From Actinomycetes bacterium (GTDB taxonomy: Bacteria > Actinomycetota > Acidimicrobiia > Acidimicrobiales > Palsa-688), in contig JAJZIY010000018.1 in NCBI GenBank assembly GCA_021828475.1, positions 1-52,108 on the forward strand: a DNA stretch of 52,108 nt. Direction: 5' to 3'. Positions within the stretch are counted from its first letter, which is position 1. Each line of letters starts with the position of its first letter. A model generated the notes under the pieces. It ran no database searches. It was not told the DNA's origin and saw nothing but the letters and a program-made list of their open reading frames with translations. A program made the position numbers and the translations under genes. Of this stretch, positions 24,842 to 33,789 are shown one piece after another.

Positions 24842-25249
24842 TCAGTCCTGCGGCGCCGTAGGCAGGGTGCCGCTGCGCCGCCCGGCCCCGCCCGGGCTGC
24901 GGCCCAGAAGGACTGCGGCCAGTTCGGCGGCGACCTCTACGGCGCCAGGGACGCTCACGAGGACGCGGTCCCATTCGCCGCCCTCGATGTCGAGCACGAC
25001 TGCGGGCCGCCCGGCGTGCACGGCGGCGAACTCCCTCCGGCGGTCACGCCTGCAGGTACCGACGGCGAACGAGCCGGGCCAGCACAGGCCCGGGAAGAGG
25101 ACCGAAATGCCCCGCAGGGGATCCTCCTCGACGTGGACCATGCGCACATGGGAGACCGGGACCCTGATGGCGCGCCGGCAGGCGAACAGCGACTCGGTCA
25201 CGCTCAAGTGAACGACCACGTCGTTCATTTCGACTCTGAGGTCGGCCAT
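24842..25249 (-). CDS. Hypothetical protein, PH-like beta-barrel suspected
   Basis: A 135-residue protein. ATG 25249 follows GGAG by 7 nt. The sequence (NDVVVHLSVTESLFACRRAI, then VPVSHVRMVHVEEDP, FAVGTCRRDRRREF, VLDIEGGEWDRVLVSV) has the alternating pattern of small bacterial PH-domain-like proteins in which strands carry regular VR..V.VEEDP motifs. There are no membrane segments. Convergent with the diguanylate cyclase gene. Function unknown. Confidence 0.6.
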   Translation of the reverse strand: MADLRVEMNDVVVHLSVTESLFACRRAIRVPVSHVRMVHVEEDPLRGISVLFPGLCWPGSFAVGTCRRDRRREFAAVHAGRPAVVLDIEGGEWDRVLVSVPGAVEVAAELAAVLLGRSPGGAGRRSGTLPTAPQD

Positions 25250-25389
25250 GCGCTAACTCCGTCCCCCGGTTTCCTCAGCCTCAACCTACTGCGGACGCTC
25301 GCCCAGGCCGGTCAGCTTCACGGCATGACCGGCGCGTGCGGACCACCCTTCCTAAACTTCGCCCACACCATGTCGATCAGCACCTCGGG

Positions 25390-25869
25390 ATGAACATGCC
25401 GAGCACCTCCTTGTCCACCGCACCGGCGCTCTCCCACGTCCGCCTGGTCGAGCGGGGGCCCGACGGCGAGGTGCGAGCCCTGCCGGGCGTGGCCGCCGGA
25501 CCGGGCCAGGCCGGTGCCGCGAGCTGGCAGCCCCATCGACGCCGCCCTCGGGAACGGGTCAGGGAGGAGATCGAGGCTGCCGCCGGCGACGACGGGCCTG
25601 GCGAGGGAGGGTGGTCCGGTGGTTTCGCGAACCAGGCCCACTGGGACCCGACGAGGGCGCGTGACTGGCGCTGCTGGGCGCAGAGCGGCCCGACGTGGTC
25701 GGCCCACTGTGGGGCCGAGGTCGACGCCCGCGACACGCTGGGGCTCTGCCCGCGCCACCGGCGCTCTCTGCTCGAGGGTGCCGAGGTGGACGGCCCCGCC
25801 GAGCGGGGAGTGCCGGTGGCGTCCGGTCGTGACCTGACACCTTCCGTGGTGGGCGCACAGGTCAGCTGA
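25390..25869 (+). CDS. Hypothetical small protein with Cys/His cluster
   Basis: A 159-residue frame from ATG 25390 (or 25396). The first half is low-complexity; the second half has WRCWAQSGPTWSAHCGAEVD followed by LGLCPRHRRSLLEG, giving a C-x10-H-C, then C-x2-H arrangement that could bind metal. The antisense frame is equally long but pattern-free. I do not recognise a family. Confidence rests on the Cys/His cluster and on the gap that would otherwise be empty. Confidence 0.4.
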   Translation: MNMPSTSLSTAPALSHVRLVERGPDGEVRALPGVAAGPGQAGAASWQPHRRRPRERVREEIEAAAGDDGPGEGGWSGGFANQAHWDPTRARDWRCWAQSGPTWSAHCGAEVDARDTLGLCPRHRRSLLEGAEVDGPAERGVPVASGRDLTPSVVGAQVS

Positions 25870-25952
25870 AAGGCGCCTTAGGGCAACCTGAGAAGGTGTG
25901 CAGGTGGCTCTGGCCAGGGAGTTCGCGCGCCGCGGGCGGCACGGTGGCGCAT

Positions 25953-25958
25953 TAGGCT
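25953..25958 (+). promoter_or_regulatory. Possible -10 box upstream of the DUF929 gene
   Basis: TAGGCT, identical to the serA box, but 58 bp before the ATG at 26017, implying a leader of about 52 nt. AGGAG occurs in that leader but 14 nt from the ATG. Confidence 0.3.
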
Positions 25959-26016
25959 GTGGGCGTCACCCGATCGGCCGGCATCGGCCACCACAGGCAG
26001 GAGCGCGAACGTCCAA

Positions 26017-27144
26017 ATGGCAGGCAAGCAGAGCTCTGGAGGAAATGGGGGCAGGGTCCCGCCGCGTCCGGGTACCCGCGGCTCGGTACCGAACCGGCCC
26101 GCCGCCAATCCCGGCGGCGCCGCCAACCGTCCTGGGGCGCGACCCGCACAGCGGCTGTCCGCCCGGCAGGTGATGCAGCACCGCCGCCAGCGCAACCTCT
26201 ACATGGCGGGCGGCTCCTTCCTGGCGGTCGTCGTCGTCGTCGCAGTGATCGTCGCAGTGAGCCTGACGGGCAACACCAAGGGCAAGAGCGAGACCGGGGC
26301 CAAGCACTCCTCCGACAGCTTTGCGCTGACCTCGTCCATCACCCACGCCGTCGAGTCGGTGCCTGTGAGCAAGCTGGTGGCGGCGGCCGAGGCCTGCTAC
26401 CACTCCAGCTCCTGCATGAACAACCCCACCAACGGTGCCGAGCCGCCCCAGAAGCTGGCCCCGGGCAGCAAGAGCCTCACGTCCGGCGGCCGTCCGGAGA
26501 TCCTCTACATCGGCGCCGAGTACTGCCCCTTCTGCGCCGGTGAGCGCTGGGCCATGACCATGGCGCTGTCAGAGTTCGGGAAGTTCTCGGGCCTGCGAGG
26601 CGTGACTTCCTCGGCCACCGACACCAACCCGGACACGCCGACCTTCACCTATTACGGCTCGACGTACAAGAGCAGGTACCTGACCTTCACGCCGGTAGAG
26701 GAAGAGACCAACACCCAGGGCGCCCTGCAGAACCCGACGGCGGCCGAGCAGGCCATCGTCACCAAGTACGACGCTCCCCCGTACGTGCCTGCGAGCGAGT
26801 ACTCGCCCGGTGCCGGCCCGATCCCATTCGTGTACCTGGCGGGCAAGTACGTCATCACCGGTATCGGCTACGACGCCAGCGCCATCTCGGGTATGCAGAT
26901 GACGACGGCGGCGCAGTACATGACGTCGGGTACCAACGCCACCTCCAAGCACGTGCTGGCCGTGGCCGGGTTCATCGTCGGTGACCTCTGCTCGCTCACG
27001 CACGGCGCGCCGGCGTCGGTCTGCTCGCATGTGCCGGCGGACCTGAAGGGTATAACCACCTCGTCGGCGGTCAGCGCCGGCTCCAGCAAGACCGGCGCCA
27101 CGACGGGCAAGAAGACCACGACCTCGGCCGCCAAGAAAGGCTAG
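26017..27144 (+). CDS. DUF929 thioredoxin-fold membrane protein
   Basis: A 375-residue protein. A Pro/Gly/Arg-rich cytoplasmic N-terminus (about 62 residues) precedes one membrane helix (GGSFLAVVVVVAVIVAVSLTG, about 65-85, given here without its last residue as the key run). The extracytoplasmic domain contains ILYIGAEYCPFCAGERWAM with a CPFC redox motif at about residues 170-173, typical of DUF929/thioredoxin-like proteins; a second pair of cysteines, CYHSSSC, lies at about 128-134 and another, LCSLTHGAPASVC, near 330-342. A Lys/Thr/Ser tail ends the protein. It lies 2 nt ahead of the VKOR gene, so the pair probably introduces disulfide bonds into exported proteins. Confidence 0.85.
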   Translation: MAGKQSSGGNGGRVPPRPGTRGSVPNRPAANPGGAANRPGARPAQRLSARQVMQHRRQRNLYMAGGSFLAVVVVVAVIVAVSLTGNTKGKSETGAKHSSDSFALTSSITHAVESVPVSKLVAAAEACYHSSSCMNNPTNGAEPPQKLAPGSKSLTSGGRPEILYIGAEYCPFCAGERWAMTMALSEFGKFSGLRGVTSSATDTNPDTPTFTYYGSTYKSRYLTFTPVEEETNTQGALQNPTAAEQAIVTKYDAPPYVPASEYSPGAGPIPFVYLAGKYVITGIGYDASAISGMQMTTAAQYMTSGTNATSKHVLAVAGFIVGDLCSLTHGAPASVCSHVPADLKGITTSSAVSAGSSKTGATTGKKTTTSAAKKG

Positions 27145-27146
27145 AA

Positions 27147-27752
27147 GTGGCCCGGGTCAGCAGCGCCACCGCCCCCCGCAACCTGCCTGCAGCGGGACCG
27201 CCGCGTGCCGCCCACGGCGGCCCTGGCCACGGGGGCGACGACGAGGGGGGGTGGCCCTCGGGCGGTGCCGGCATGCGCATGGTCCCTCCCCGCTGGGTGC
27301 CCCTCACGACGACCGTCCTGTGCGTCCTGGCGGTGGCCGACGCGGCATACCTCACGTACGCGCATTACACCTCGGCGAGCGTGCTGGCGTGCCCGACCAA
27401 CGGCTTCGTCAACTGTGGCCTGGTCACCACCAGCGTCTACTCTCACCCGCTCGGGATACCGGTGGCGGACGTCGGCCTGCTTTGGGCGATCGGGATGCTG
27501 GTCATCTGCAGCCCGTGGGGTTGGCGCCAGACGTCGCCGTGGTTCGGCCGCCTGCGCATCCTCGGCGTGGTGGGCGGCTTGCTGTCGGTCTTCTACCTAC
27601 TGTGGGCCGAGCTCATAAAGCTCCACCACCTCTGCGAGTACTGCACGGTGATGCACGTGCTGACGGTGCTGCTCTTCCTGGTCATCGTGTTCGGTACGGC
27701 GCTGGCGGTCCCGGCCGACGACAGCTCCGGGGGCGAGCCGGCCGGGGCATGA
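27147..27752 (+). CDS. VKOR-family disulfide-forming membrane protein
   Basis: A 201-residue protein; GTG 27147 lies 2 nt after the DUF929 stop with AAAGG upstream, although ATG 27273 would give a more usual N-terminus. Four to five helices from about residue 50; the active site CEYC in HLCEYCTVMHV (about residues 164-167) and the loop cysteine pair in LACPTNGFVNCG (about 83-92) match bacterial vitamin K epoxide reductase homologues, which re-oxidise a thioredoxin-like partner using quinone. The partner is presumably the DUF929 protein. Convergent with the GH13 gene with only 4 bp between stops. Confidence 0.9.
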   Translation: MARVSSATAPRNLPAAGPPRAAHGGPGHGGDDEGGWPSGGAGMRMVPPRWVPLTTTVLCVLAVADAAYLTYAHYTSASVLACPTNGFVNCGLVTTSVYSHPLGIPVADVGLLWAIGMLVICSPWGWRQTSPWFGRLRILGVVGGLLSVFYLLWAELIKLHHLCEYCTVMHVLTVLLFLVIVFGTALAVPADDSSGGEPAGA

Positions 27753-27756
27753 GCCC

Positions 27757-29361
27757 TCAGGGCGTCGCCAGGGCCACGAGCACGCCCTGCCAGGGCTGGA
27801 GGTCGACGTCCGGGCCGGTCAGCTCTGCCGGCTGGCCGGCGTGGGTCGAGACCAGCACGTGACCGCCGGCGAGCTGCGCCAACCGGCACCTGGCCGGCTC
27901 GGCCGAGAGGTTTACCACGGTCGCCGTGCCGCCGACGCGGTAGGCCCACACCTGGTCGTCCTGTGCCAGCTGCTGCCACGCCCCCAGCGCTCCTGCGAGG
28001 CCCTGGCGCCGAAGCTCGGCTAGGCGGTGCCAGAAGTTGAGCACGGACGAGGGGTCAGCCTGTTCGGTGCGGACGTTCTTGTGGGTGTAGTCGCCCAGAG
28101 GCAGCCATGGCCGTGCCGTGGGCGAGCTGAACCCGGCGTTGGGCTCGCGTGACCAGGGCATCGGGGTGCGGCAGCGGTCGCGGCTCGGGTGCCCGGGCCG
28201 GGCGATGCTCATCTCGTCGCGCTGGTCCTGCGCAGCGACGTCGACGTCGGCCATACCGAGCTCGTCGCCGTAGTAGAGCACGAGCGTGCCGGGGAGGCTG
28301 GCCAGGACGAGCAGTGCCGCCCTGGTGGCGTCGTCTTCGTCGTCGCACCAGCGGGTGGGGAAACGCCCGACGTCGTGGTTGGACGCCGTCCACACCGGGG
28401 TGGCGCCCCGGGGCAGCGCGCCCAGGGTCTCGTTGGCGATCTTGGCCATCTCGGGCGCCCGCAGTTCGCTCAGCACGAACGGGAAGTTGAAGCCCATGTG
28501 GAGCTCCGGCCTGTCGTCGACCCCGTAGAAACGGGCGAAGCGCTCGTAGTCGAACTCCCAGGTCTCACCAAGCAGCGCGCGTCCAGGCTCGTAGCCGTCG
28601 GCGATCTGGCGCCACCGGGCGTAGACGTCGTGCACCTCCGGACGGTGCGAGCTGTACTCGGGACGGAGCCGTCCGCTGCGGACGGCGGGATGGTCGTCGT
28701 CCCTGGGGGGCGGGTTGTCACGCAGCTCGGCGTCCTTGTACAGCCCATGGGCCACGTCGATGCGGAAGCCGGCCACACCCCGGTCGAACCAGAACCTGAG
28801 GATGTGCTCGAACTCGGCGTGCACCCTGGTGTCCCACCAGTTGAGGTCGGGCTGCGTCGGCAGGAAGTTGTGGAGGTAGAACTCCCCGCTGGCCTCGTCG
28901 AAGGTCCAGGCCGGAGCGCCGGTGGCATCGAGCCAGTTGTTGGGTGGGCCACCGTCTGCCTTCGGAGGTGCCCACACGTAGTAGCTCCGATGGGCGCTGG
29001 AGGGGCCGGAGAGAGCATCGACGAACCAGGGGTGCGCATCGGAGGTGTGGTTGGGCACCAGGTCCAGCATCACCTTGATCTGGCGCCGGCCGGCCTCCTC
29101 GACCAGGCGGTCCATGTCCTGCAGGGTCCCCAGCTCGGGGTGGACGTCCAGGTAGTCGGACACGTCGTAGCCGAAGTCGGTGTTGGGCGAGGGCATCGTG
29201 GGCGACAGCCAGATGGCGTCCATGCCCAGCCAGCGCAGGTAGTCGAGGCCGTCGACGACCCCGGGCAGGTCCCCTACGCCGTCCCCGTTGGAGTCTCTCC
29301 AGCTGCGGACGTAGATCTGGTAGACGGTGGCGCCCCTCCACCACGGTGTCCTCGGTGCCAT
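27757..29361 (-). CDS. GH13 alpha-glucosidase / oligo-1,6-glucosidase-like
   Basis: A 534-residue cytoplasmic enzyme; ATG 29361 is chosen because WWRGATVYQIYVRSW should lie near the N-terminus, whereas the 29400 start adds an unrelated stretch. Conserved GH13 regions: DLVPNHTSDAHPWF (region I), GFRIDVAHGL with nucleophile Asp (region II), LGETWEFD with acid/base Glu (region III), and ASNHDVGRFPTRW (region IV). GDGVGDLPGV near the N-terminus marks the oligo-1,6-glucosidase/alpha-glucosidase subfamily. It hydrolyses alpha-glucosides from maltodextrin, sucrose or trehalose; which one cannot be told. With ppgK in the window it could feed glucose into glycolysis. Confidence 0.9.
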   Translation of the reverse strand: MAPRTPWWRGATVYQIYVRSWRDSNGDGVGDLPGVVDGLDYLRWLGMDAIWLSPTMPSPNTDFGYDVSDYLDVHPELGTLQDMDRLVEEAGRRQIKVMLDLVPNHTSDAHPWFVDALSGPSSAHRSYYVWAPPKADGGPPNNWLDATGAPAWTFDEASGEFYLHNFLPTQPDLNWWDTRVHAEFEHILRFWFDRGVAGFRIDVAHGLYKDAELRDNPPPRDDDHPAVRSGRLRPEYSSHRPEVHDVYARWRQIADGYEPGRALLGETWEFDYERFARFYGVDDRPELHMGFNFPFVLSELRAPEMAKIANETLGALPRGATPVWTASNHDVGRFPTRWCDDEDDATRAALLVLASLPGTLVLYYGDELGMADVDVAAQDQRDEMSIARPGHPSRDRCRTPMPWSREPNAGFSSPTARPWLPLGDYTHKNVRTEQADPSSVLNFWHRLAELRRQGLAGALGAWQQLAQDDQVWAYRVGGTATVVNLSAEPARCRLAQLAGGHVLVSTHAGQPAELTGPDVDLQPWQGVLVALATP

Positions 29362-29474
29362 GCGCCCCAGTCTGCCGGGCCCCGGGTGTCGTCCGACCAA
29401 CTCGTGCCCAGCAGCTGGGCTCGGGCGGCTCCGGCCCAGGGCTCGGGCGCTTGCGCTCCCGTGCCGGGGCGGCT

Positions 29475-29798
29475 TCAGCTCCCCGGCTGACCTGCTGCCC
29501 CGTCGGAGGACGTGCCCGTCAGGTAGTGGCGCAGCTCGGCCGGGTACTCGGGGAAGTAACGGCTGATCACGTCCAGGCTGAAGCGGGGGAGGACCGAACT
29601 GGCGGGCTCGCGGTCCAGGAGGAAGGCAAAGGACGCCCGTACCAGCTCCTCCAGCGGCACCCGACCGGCGCCCAGCTCGACGGGGAGGGTGTCGGGCACC
29701 GAGACGACGTGGCTCGTCTCGGAGCGCGGTGAGCGGACCTTGACGGTGAAGCTGCCGTCAGCCTGCCTCGACACGAGCACGGTAGGCGGGCGTGGCAC
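29475..29798 (-). CDS. Conserved-looking hypothetical protein
   Basis: A 107-residue soluble protein. GTG 29798 is supported by TACGTT 6 nt upstream. It has a beta-rich N-terminal half (TVLVSRQADGSFTVKVRSP) and a helical second half (LVRASFAFLLDREPASSVL, then FSLDVISRYFPEYPAELRHYL). The Phe/Tyr-rich helix and coding-like pattern argue it is real, but I do not recognise the family. It lies upstream of the GH13 gene on the same strand with a 113-nt gap. Confidence 0.6.
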   Translation of the reverse strand: MPRPPTVLVSRQADGSFTVKVRSPRSETSHVVSVPDTLPVELGAGRVPLEELVRASFAFLLDREPASSVLPRFSLDVISRYFPEYPAELRHYLTGTSSDGAAGQPGS

Positions 29799-29804
29799 CG
29801 CACC

Positions 29805-29810
29805 AACGTA
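29805..29810 (-). promoter_or_regulatory. -10 box for leaderless hypothetical gene
   Basis: Minus strand TACGTT, then GGTGCG, then GTG 29798. The 6-nt spacer equals that before the epimerase ATG at 14887. Confidence 0.55.
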
Positions 29811-29881
29811 CAGCCGCGCCGCCGGTCAAAGGCGGCGCAGGGCCCTGCTCAGTTTCCTCGCCGGTTGAGAGCTGCGGGCGC

Positions 29882-31294
29882 TCAGGGCCGGAACACGGTG
29901 CAGGACCCGGCGGGGAGACCGGGGCTGCAGGTGAAGCTGGGCAAGCCGATGGTGGCGCGGTGGCGTATGAGCATCGAGTACGGCGGGGCCAGGTCGACTC
30001 CGTCCGGCCCGCTCAGGTAACCCGGCGCCGTGCCTTCCACGCCGGTGTGGCCGTACTGCCACACGATCTTGTTCGAGCGGGGGTCTATGACGATGACGCG
30101 GTCGTTGCCGTCGTCGTTGCACAGGAAATCGCCGTTGGTGGGGATCGGTTCGCACAGCGAGGGCGTGTCCAGCATCCCGGGGCCGCTGCGGGGGCCGTAA
30201 CGCCAGAGCAGCTGTCCCTGGGCGTTGAACTCGACCACCTGGCCCGGCTTGGAGTAGTCGACCGTCACGAACACTCCCGGTGACACCTCGTTGGTGTCAG
30301 AGGGGTAGGCGACCCCGGGCGGGTGGGTCGACCACAGGATCTTGCCTGACAGGGTCATCTCGTCGACCCAGTCGCCGTTGATCTCGGTGATCAGGTAGTT
30401 GCCGTCCGTCAGCGGGAAAGCCCCGTTGGGGCTGCCAAACCTGAAGGGCGGAGCATGGTAGCAGTATGTGTCCTGGATGCCGAAGCGCTGCAGCGGCACG
30501 TGCAGGCCCACCCTGGTGAGGAGGATGCTGCAGTTCTTTATGTCCGCGATCAGGACGTCGTTGTTGGGCAGCAGCATGGCGTCGTCGGGATTGGAGAGCT
30601 GGTTTGGGCCAGAACCAGGCAGCCCGGGGGTGCCGTAGCGCCAGAGGATCCGCTGGGAGCGCAGGTCGATGAGGGAGATGACCTGGTCCGTCTCCTCGGT
30701 GGCCAGTATGGCCCGACCGTTGGGGGCGAAGAACCCGTCGTCGGGCCTGAGGAACGTCGTGCCCGCGGGCAGGTGGGTGCTGGCGTTGGGGAACTGCCAG
30801 ACGATGTTGCCGGCCGGGTTGACGACGAGCAGGCGGCTGTTGTCCTCGTCGGCGATGAGCACGTCACCCGGGAGTGCGGAGGGGTCTGAGCCGGGGGCCA
30901 AGTTTGGCCCGGGGGCCATGCCTTTGCCGGAGGGCGAAGGGAACGGGAGCGACGAGCCGCCGGCGGCCGCCGGCGGCTTGTGCAGTTGCGGCCTTGCGGT
31001 GTTGCCTCGCACGGCGGCGGACGCCGCGGTCTGCTTGGACGCGGCATGGGCCGTCAGGCGGGTCGCCACCAGGCCGACCGTCGCCAGGGCCACCAAGGCC
31101 AGCGCGACCTGCGAACCCCTCCGCGAGCGGGTTGTCCCCTGCGGCCCGGCGGAGTAACGGCGGCGGCGGGGGCCCGGGCCCGCGGCCTGGTCCTTCTGCG
31201 CGGGAGAGACCACCGGCGCGCCGGACGGCGGGGTTTCCCAGTCGGCACCGGTCACGGCCTGAACGTCCCGTTGCCTGGCAGCGTGGCGGCGCAA
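29882..31294 (-). CDS. Membrane-anchored PQQ-like/NHL beta-propeller protein
   Basis: A 470-residue protein from TTG 31294 (GTG 31252 is an alternative). An Arg-rich cytoplasmic stretch precedes one helix (SQVALALVALATVGLVATRL, about residues 61-80). Outside are repeated blades such as GDVLIADEDNSRLLVVNPAG, NNDVLIADIKNCSILL, GNYLITEINGDWVDEM and ILWRYGTPG or IVWQYGHTG, the W.YG ending being typical of PQQ-like and arylsulfotransferase-type propellers. Four blades are clear and probably six exist. Cysteine pairs in CYHAPP and near the C-terminus (TCSPGLPAGSC) may form disulfides, consistent with the VKOR pair upstream. Ligand unknown. Confidence 0.75.
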   Translation of the reverse strand: MRRHAARQRDVQAVTGADWETPPSGAPVVSPAQKDQAAGPGPRRRRYSAGPQGTTRSRRGSQVALALVALATVGLVATRLTAHAASKQTAASAAVRGNTARPQLHKPPAAAGGSSLPFPSPSGKGMAPGPNLAPGSDPSALPGDVLIADEDNSRLLVVNPAGNIVWQFPNASTHLPAGTTFLRPDDGFFAPNGRAILATEETDQVISLIDLRSQRILWRYGTPGLPGSGPNQLSNPDDAMLLPNNDVLIADIKNCSILLTRVGLHVPLQRFGIQDTYCYHAPPFRFGSPNGAFPLTDGNYLITEINGDWVDEMTLSGKILWSTHPPGVAYPSDTNEVSPGVFVTVDYSKPGQVVEFNAQGQLLWRYGPRSGPGMLDTPSLCEPIPTNGDFLCNDDGNDRVIVIDPRSNKIVWQYGHTGVEGTAPGYLSGPDGVDLAPPYSMLIRHRATIGLPSFTCSPGLPAGSCTVFRP

Positions 31295-31340
31295 GCGGGC
31301 TGTCCCTCGCTCAACCGAACGTCCTTTCTGCGGTGGACCG

Positions 31341-31346
31341 TATAAT
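31341..31346 (+). promoter_or_regulatory. Consensus -10 hexamer of the Rrf2-type gene
   Basis: TATAAT, the only perfect consensus -10 I noticed in an intergenic region here. Transcription would start near 31353, giving a leader of about 100 nt to GTG 31455. The leader is AT-rich for this window (ATAACTAAACATGGAGTG) and may hold the regulator's own operator. Confidence 0.5.
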
Positions 31347-31454
31347 CGACTGCATAACTAAACATGGAGTGTCTCCGTACTCTAGACCTGTGGTTGGCTC
31401 GACCCGCCGGCCGGAGCGGGCACTTGGCCCGATCGACAGGGGAGGTGCCGGCAC

Positions 31455-32342
31455 GTGGACGTGACGCTGTCCAAGCGCGGCGACTACGTGATGAGGGCGG
31501 CCATCTGCCTGGCGCGCGGCTTCGGGGACGGCCGTCCCCGCAAGATCCGGGAGGTCGTCGAGGCCACGGACGTGCCTCGTAGCTTCGCCTCCCAGATCCT
31601 TTCCGACCTGGTGAAGGCCGGCATTGCCAACTCCAGGGCCGGTCGCGACGGTGGTTACCGGCTCACCCGGGCACCGGGGGACATCACCGTGCTCGAGGTG
31701 GTGGAGGCGGCCGAGGGGCCGCTTCACCTCGACCGCTGCGCCCTGGGCGAAGGCCCGTGCCGCTGGCAGGCGATCTGCCCGCTGCACGAGACCTGGTCGG
31801 AAGCGGCCGTCGCCCTGCGCAAGCTCCTCGCTTCTGCGACCCTGGAGGAGGTGGCGGACCGCGACGCCGCCATCGAGGCCGGCACCTACGCCGTGCCGGC
31901 GACCTCGCACCGCGCCAACCCGACGGCGGTGGAGCTGGTCGACACGGTCCAGGTCGAGCTGGGGGCTCCGCGGCTGCACGTGGCCCTGGCCAGGGAGTCC
32001 AGGCGCCTCGGGACGGTCGCCACCGCCGCTCCGGGCGGGCAGGCCTCTCTGACCCCGGTCGCAGCAGACCTCGCCGGTGACGCGAAAGCTGGGGACGGGC
32101 ACTACCTGCTCGCCTGGCGTGAGGCAGCCGGCCCGGTGCCGAGCCGGGTCGAAGGGCAGCTCTGGGTCGAGGCGGTCGACGACGAGCGCAGTGAGCTGCA
32201 CGCCGCCGTCACGTGGCGGGCCGAGCCGGGAGCCGTGGCCCTGGCACGCCCTGGCGGGACCGAGCCGGCACAGTATGCCAGGAGGGAGCTGCGGGCGTTC
32301 TTGAGGGAGCTGGCCCGCTCCCTGGAGCGGCCGGTCCCCTGA
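31455..32342 (+). CDS. Rrf2-family Fe-S transcription regulator with extra C-terminal domain
   Basis: A 295-residue protein, twice the usual Rrf2 length (about 150). GTG 31455 follows GGGGAGG. Residues 1-70 form the winged helix (LSKRGDYVMRAAICLA to GRDGGYRLTR). Three cysteines, C95, C102 and C108, have spacing C-x6-C-x5-C, close to the [2Fe-2S]/[4Fe-4S] ligands of NsrR and IscR, so sensing NO or redox state is likely. From about residue 155 to 295 there is a second domain ([51 protein letters not shown]) that I cannot assign; the strand pattern is reminiscent of SRPBCC folds. Its 3' end overlaps the convergent kinase gene by 134 nt. Confidence 0.85.
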   Translation: MDVTLSKRGDYVMRAAICLARGFGDGRPRKIREVVEATDVPRSFASQILSDLVKAGIANSRAGRDGGYRLTRAPGDITVLEVVEAAEGPLHLDRCALGEGPCRWQAICPLHETWSEAAVALRKLLASATLEEVADRDAAIEAGTYAVPATSHRANPTAVELVDTVQVELGAPRLHVALARESRRLGTVATAAPGGQASLTPVAADLAGDAKAGDGHYLLAWREAAGPVPSRVEGQLWVEAVDDERSELHAAVTWRAEPGAVALARPGGTEPAQYARRELRAFLRELARSLERPVP

Positions 32343-33789
32343 CCGGCACGGCGGCAACCACGAGGGCGCCCTTCCCGGCAGCGGAGGAGATCTCCAGGTC
32401 GCCGCCGAGCAGACGTGCCCTCTCCGCCATCCCGGACAGGCCCAGGTGGCCTGTGCTGAGTGCAGCCGCCATCTCCGCCTGCACGTCGAAACCGTTGCCG
32501 TCGTCCTGCACCTCGAGCACCAGCCGCCCGGCCTCCTGGCGCAGCGACACGACCAGGCGGTGGGCCGAGGCGTGCCGTACGGCGTTGGTCGTCGCCTCCT
32601 GGGCTATGCGGAAAACCCCGAGCTCGAGCTCGGAGGCGTAGCGCAGCGAGCCGGCGTCGACCTGGATCTGGGCTACGAGCCCCGGCTGTGCCTCGTCCAG
32701 GTCCCTGACAAGGGTTGCCAGCGCGGCAGCCAGGCCGAGCTGGTCGAGCGTGGGGGGGCGCAGGCCACGCGAGAGCCGGCGCAGGCTGCCTGCAGCGTCC
32801 AGGGTGTGGCGGCGGGCCCTGTCCAGGTCCTCGACCATGGGGGCGGGAAGCGCGGGCAGGGAGCCGAGCCGGTCGAGCTGGCGCGCAACCGCGAGAACGA
32901 TCTGCAGCGGCTCGTCGTGAAGCTCCCTCGCCAGGCGCCGACGCTCGTCCTCCTCGGCCTGCACAACGGTGCCGGCGTACCACTGAGCCCGCCGTAGATC
33001 CCCCCGCTCCTCGGTGACATCCTCCAGGACGAGCTGGGCGGCGGCCGGGCCCGTGCCCGGAGGCAACTGTGTCAGCTCCATACGGTAGTCGCGCCCGTCG
33101 GGGAACCTGAGCCACCGCCGGTCGCCTTCTACCTGGGAGCGGAACGGGCCCGTCACGTCTGCTGCAGGCTGCCCGGCAACGCCGGGCCCGAGCAGGGCGG
33201 TAGCGGCGGGGTTGGCCTCGGTCACCCGACCCTCGCCGTCGAGCACCAGCAGGGGTGAACGGCTCGACTCGAACATGTGGCGGTAACGGGCTTCGGCGCT
33301 GAGGCGGGCCTGCGTCGCCTCCTCCGAGCTTCGCCTGGCCAATCTCTCCGCCTCGATGCGCTGCCCCAGGAAGAACGCCACGAAGTCCACCAGGGCCAGC
33401 TCGACCAGGTCGCTGCCCACGTGGCCGTGGTCGTGGGGCAGGGTCAGGTCCGGCAGCCACAGGATGGTCGCCCACAGAGCGGTAGCTGCGGAGCCGGCCA
33501 GGCCGTAGCGGCTGGCGGCGTAGGCGATGGGTACGACGAGCAGGGCCACCGGCAGGCCACCCGGAAAGGCCCTTGCCTCGAGCGACACGTCCATGTCGGC
33601 GAGCAGGTGGACGCTGGCTATCGCCACCACCATCAGCTGCACCAACCAGAACCCCCGCTGCGCCAGGGGCGGGTGCAGCGCACTGGCGAAAGCGCCCAGG
33701 CGGCGCCGGGTGCCGACGGCGGTCGGCGGCCGCTGGTCCGCGACGCCCGCCGGCGGGCGTGCCGGAGCCGCGCCGGTCAGCCCGTTCAC
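32209..33789 (-). CDS. NarL-type sensor histidine kinase (membrane, PAS, HisKA_3, HATPase_c)
   Basis: A 526-residue protein; GTG 33789 overlaps the response-regulator stop (GTGA), so the two are coupled. Three to four N-terminal helices (about residues 45-140, for example [20 protein letters not shown]) precede a PAS domain ([19 protein letters not shown], about 170-270). The HisKA_3 box is [19 protein letters not shown] with His at about 307; HATPase boxes are [18 protein letters not shown] and [14 protein letters not shown]. The last 45 residues are Pro/Arg/Ala-rich and lie in the part antisense to the Rrf2 gene. It likely senses a membrane or redox signal for the adjacent electron-transfer genes. 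Confidence 0.92.
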   Translation of the reverse strand: MNGLTGAAPARPPAGVADQRPPTAVGTRRRLGAFASALHPPLAQRGFWLVQLMVVAIASVHLLADMDVSLEARAFPGGLPVALLVVPIAYAASRYGLAGSAATALWATILWLPDLTLPHDHGHVGSDLVELALVDFVAFFLGQRIEAERLARRSSEEATQARLSAEARYRHMFESSRSPLLVLDGEGRVTEANPAATALLGPGVAGQPAADVTGPFRSQVEGDRRWLRFPDGRDYRMELTQLPPGTGPAAAQLVLEDVTEERGDLRRAQWYAGTVVQAEEDERRRLARELHDEPLQIVLAVARQLDRLGSLPALPAPMVEDLDRARRHTLDAAGSLRRLSRGLRPPTLDQLGLAAALATLVRDLDEAQPGLVAQIQVDAGSLRYASELELGVFRIAQEATTNAVRHASAHRLVVSLRQEAGRLVLEVQDDGNGFDVQAEMAAALSTGHLGLSGMAERARLLGGDLEISSAAGKGALVVAAVPVRGPAAPGSGPAPSRTPAAPSWHTVPARSRQGVPGPRLPARPAT

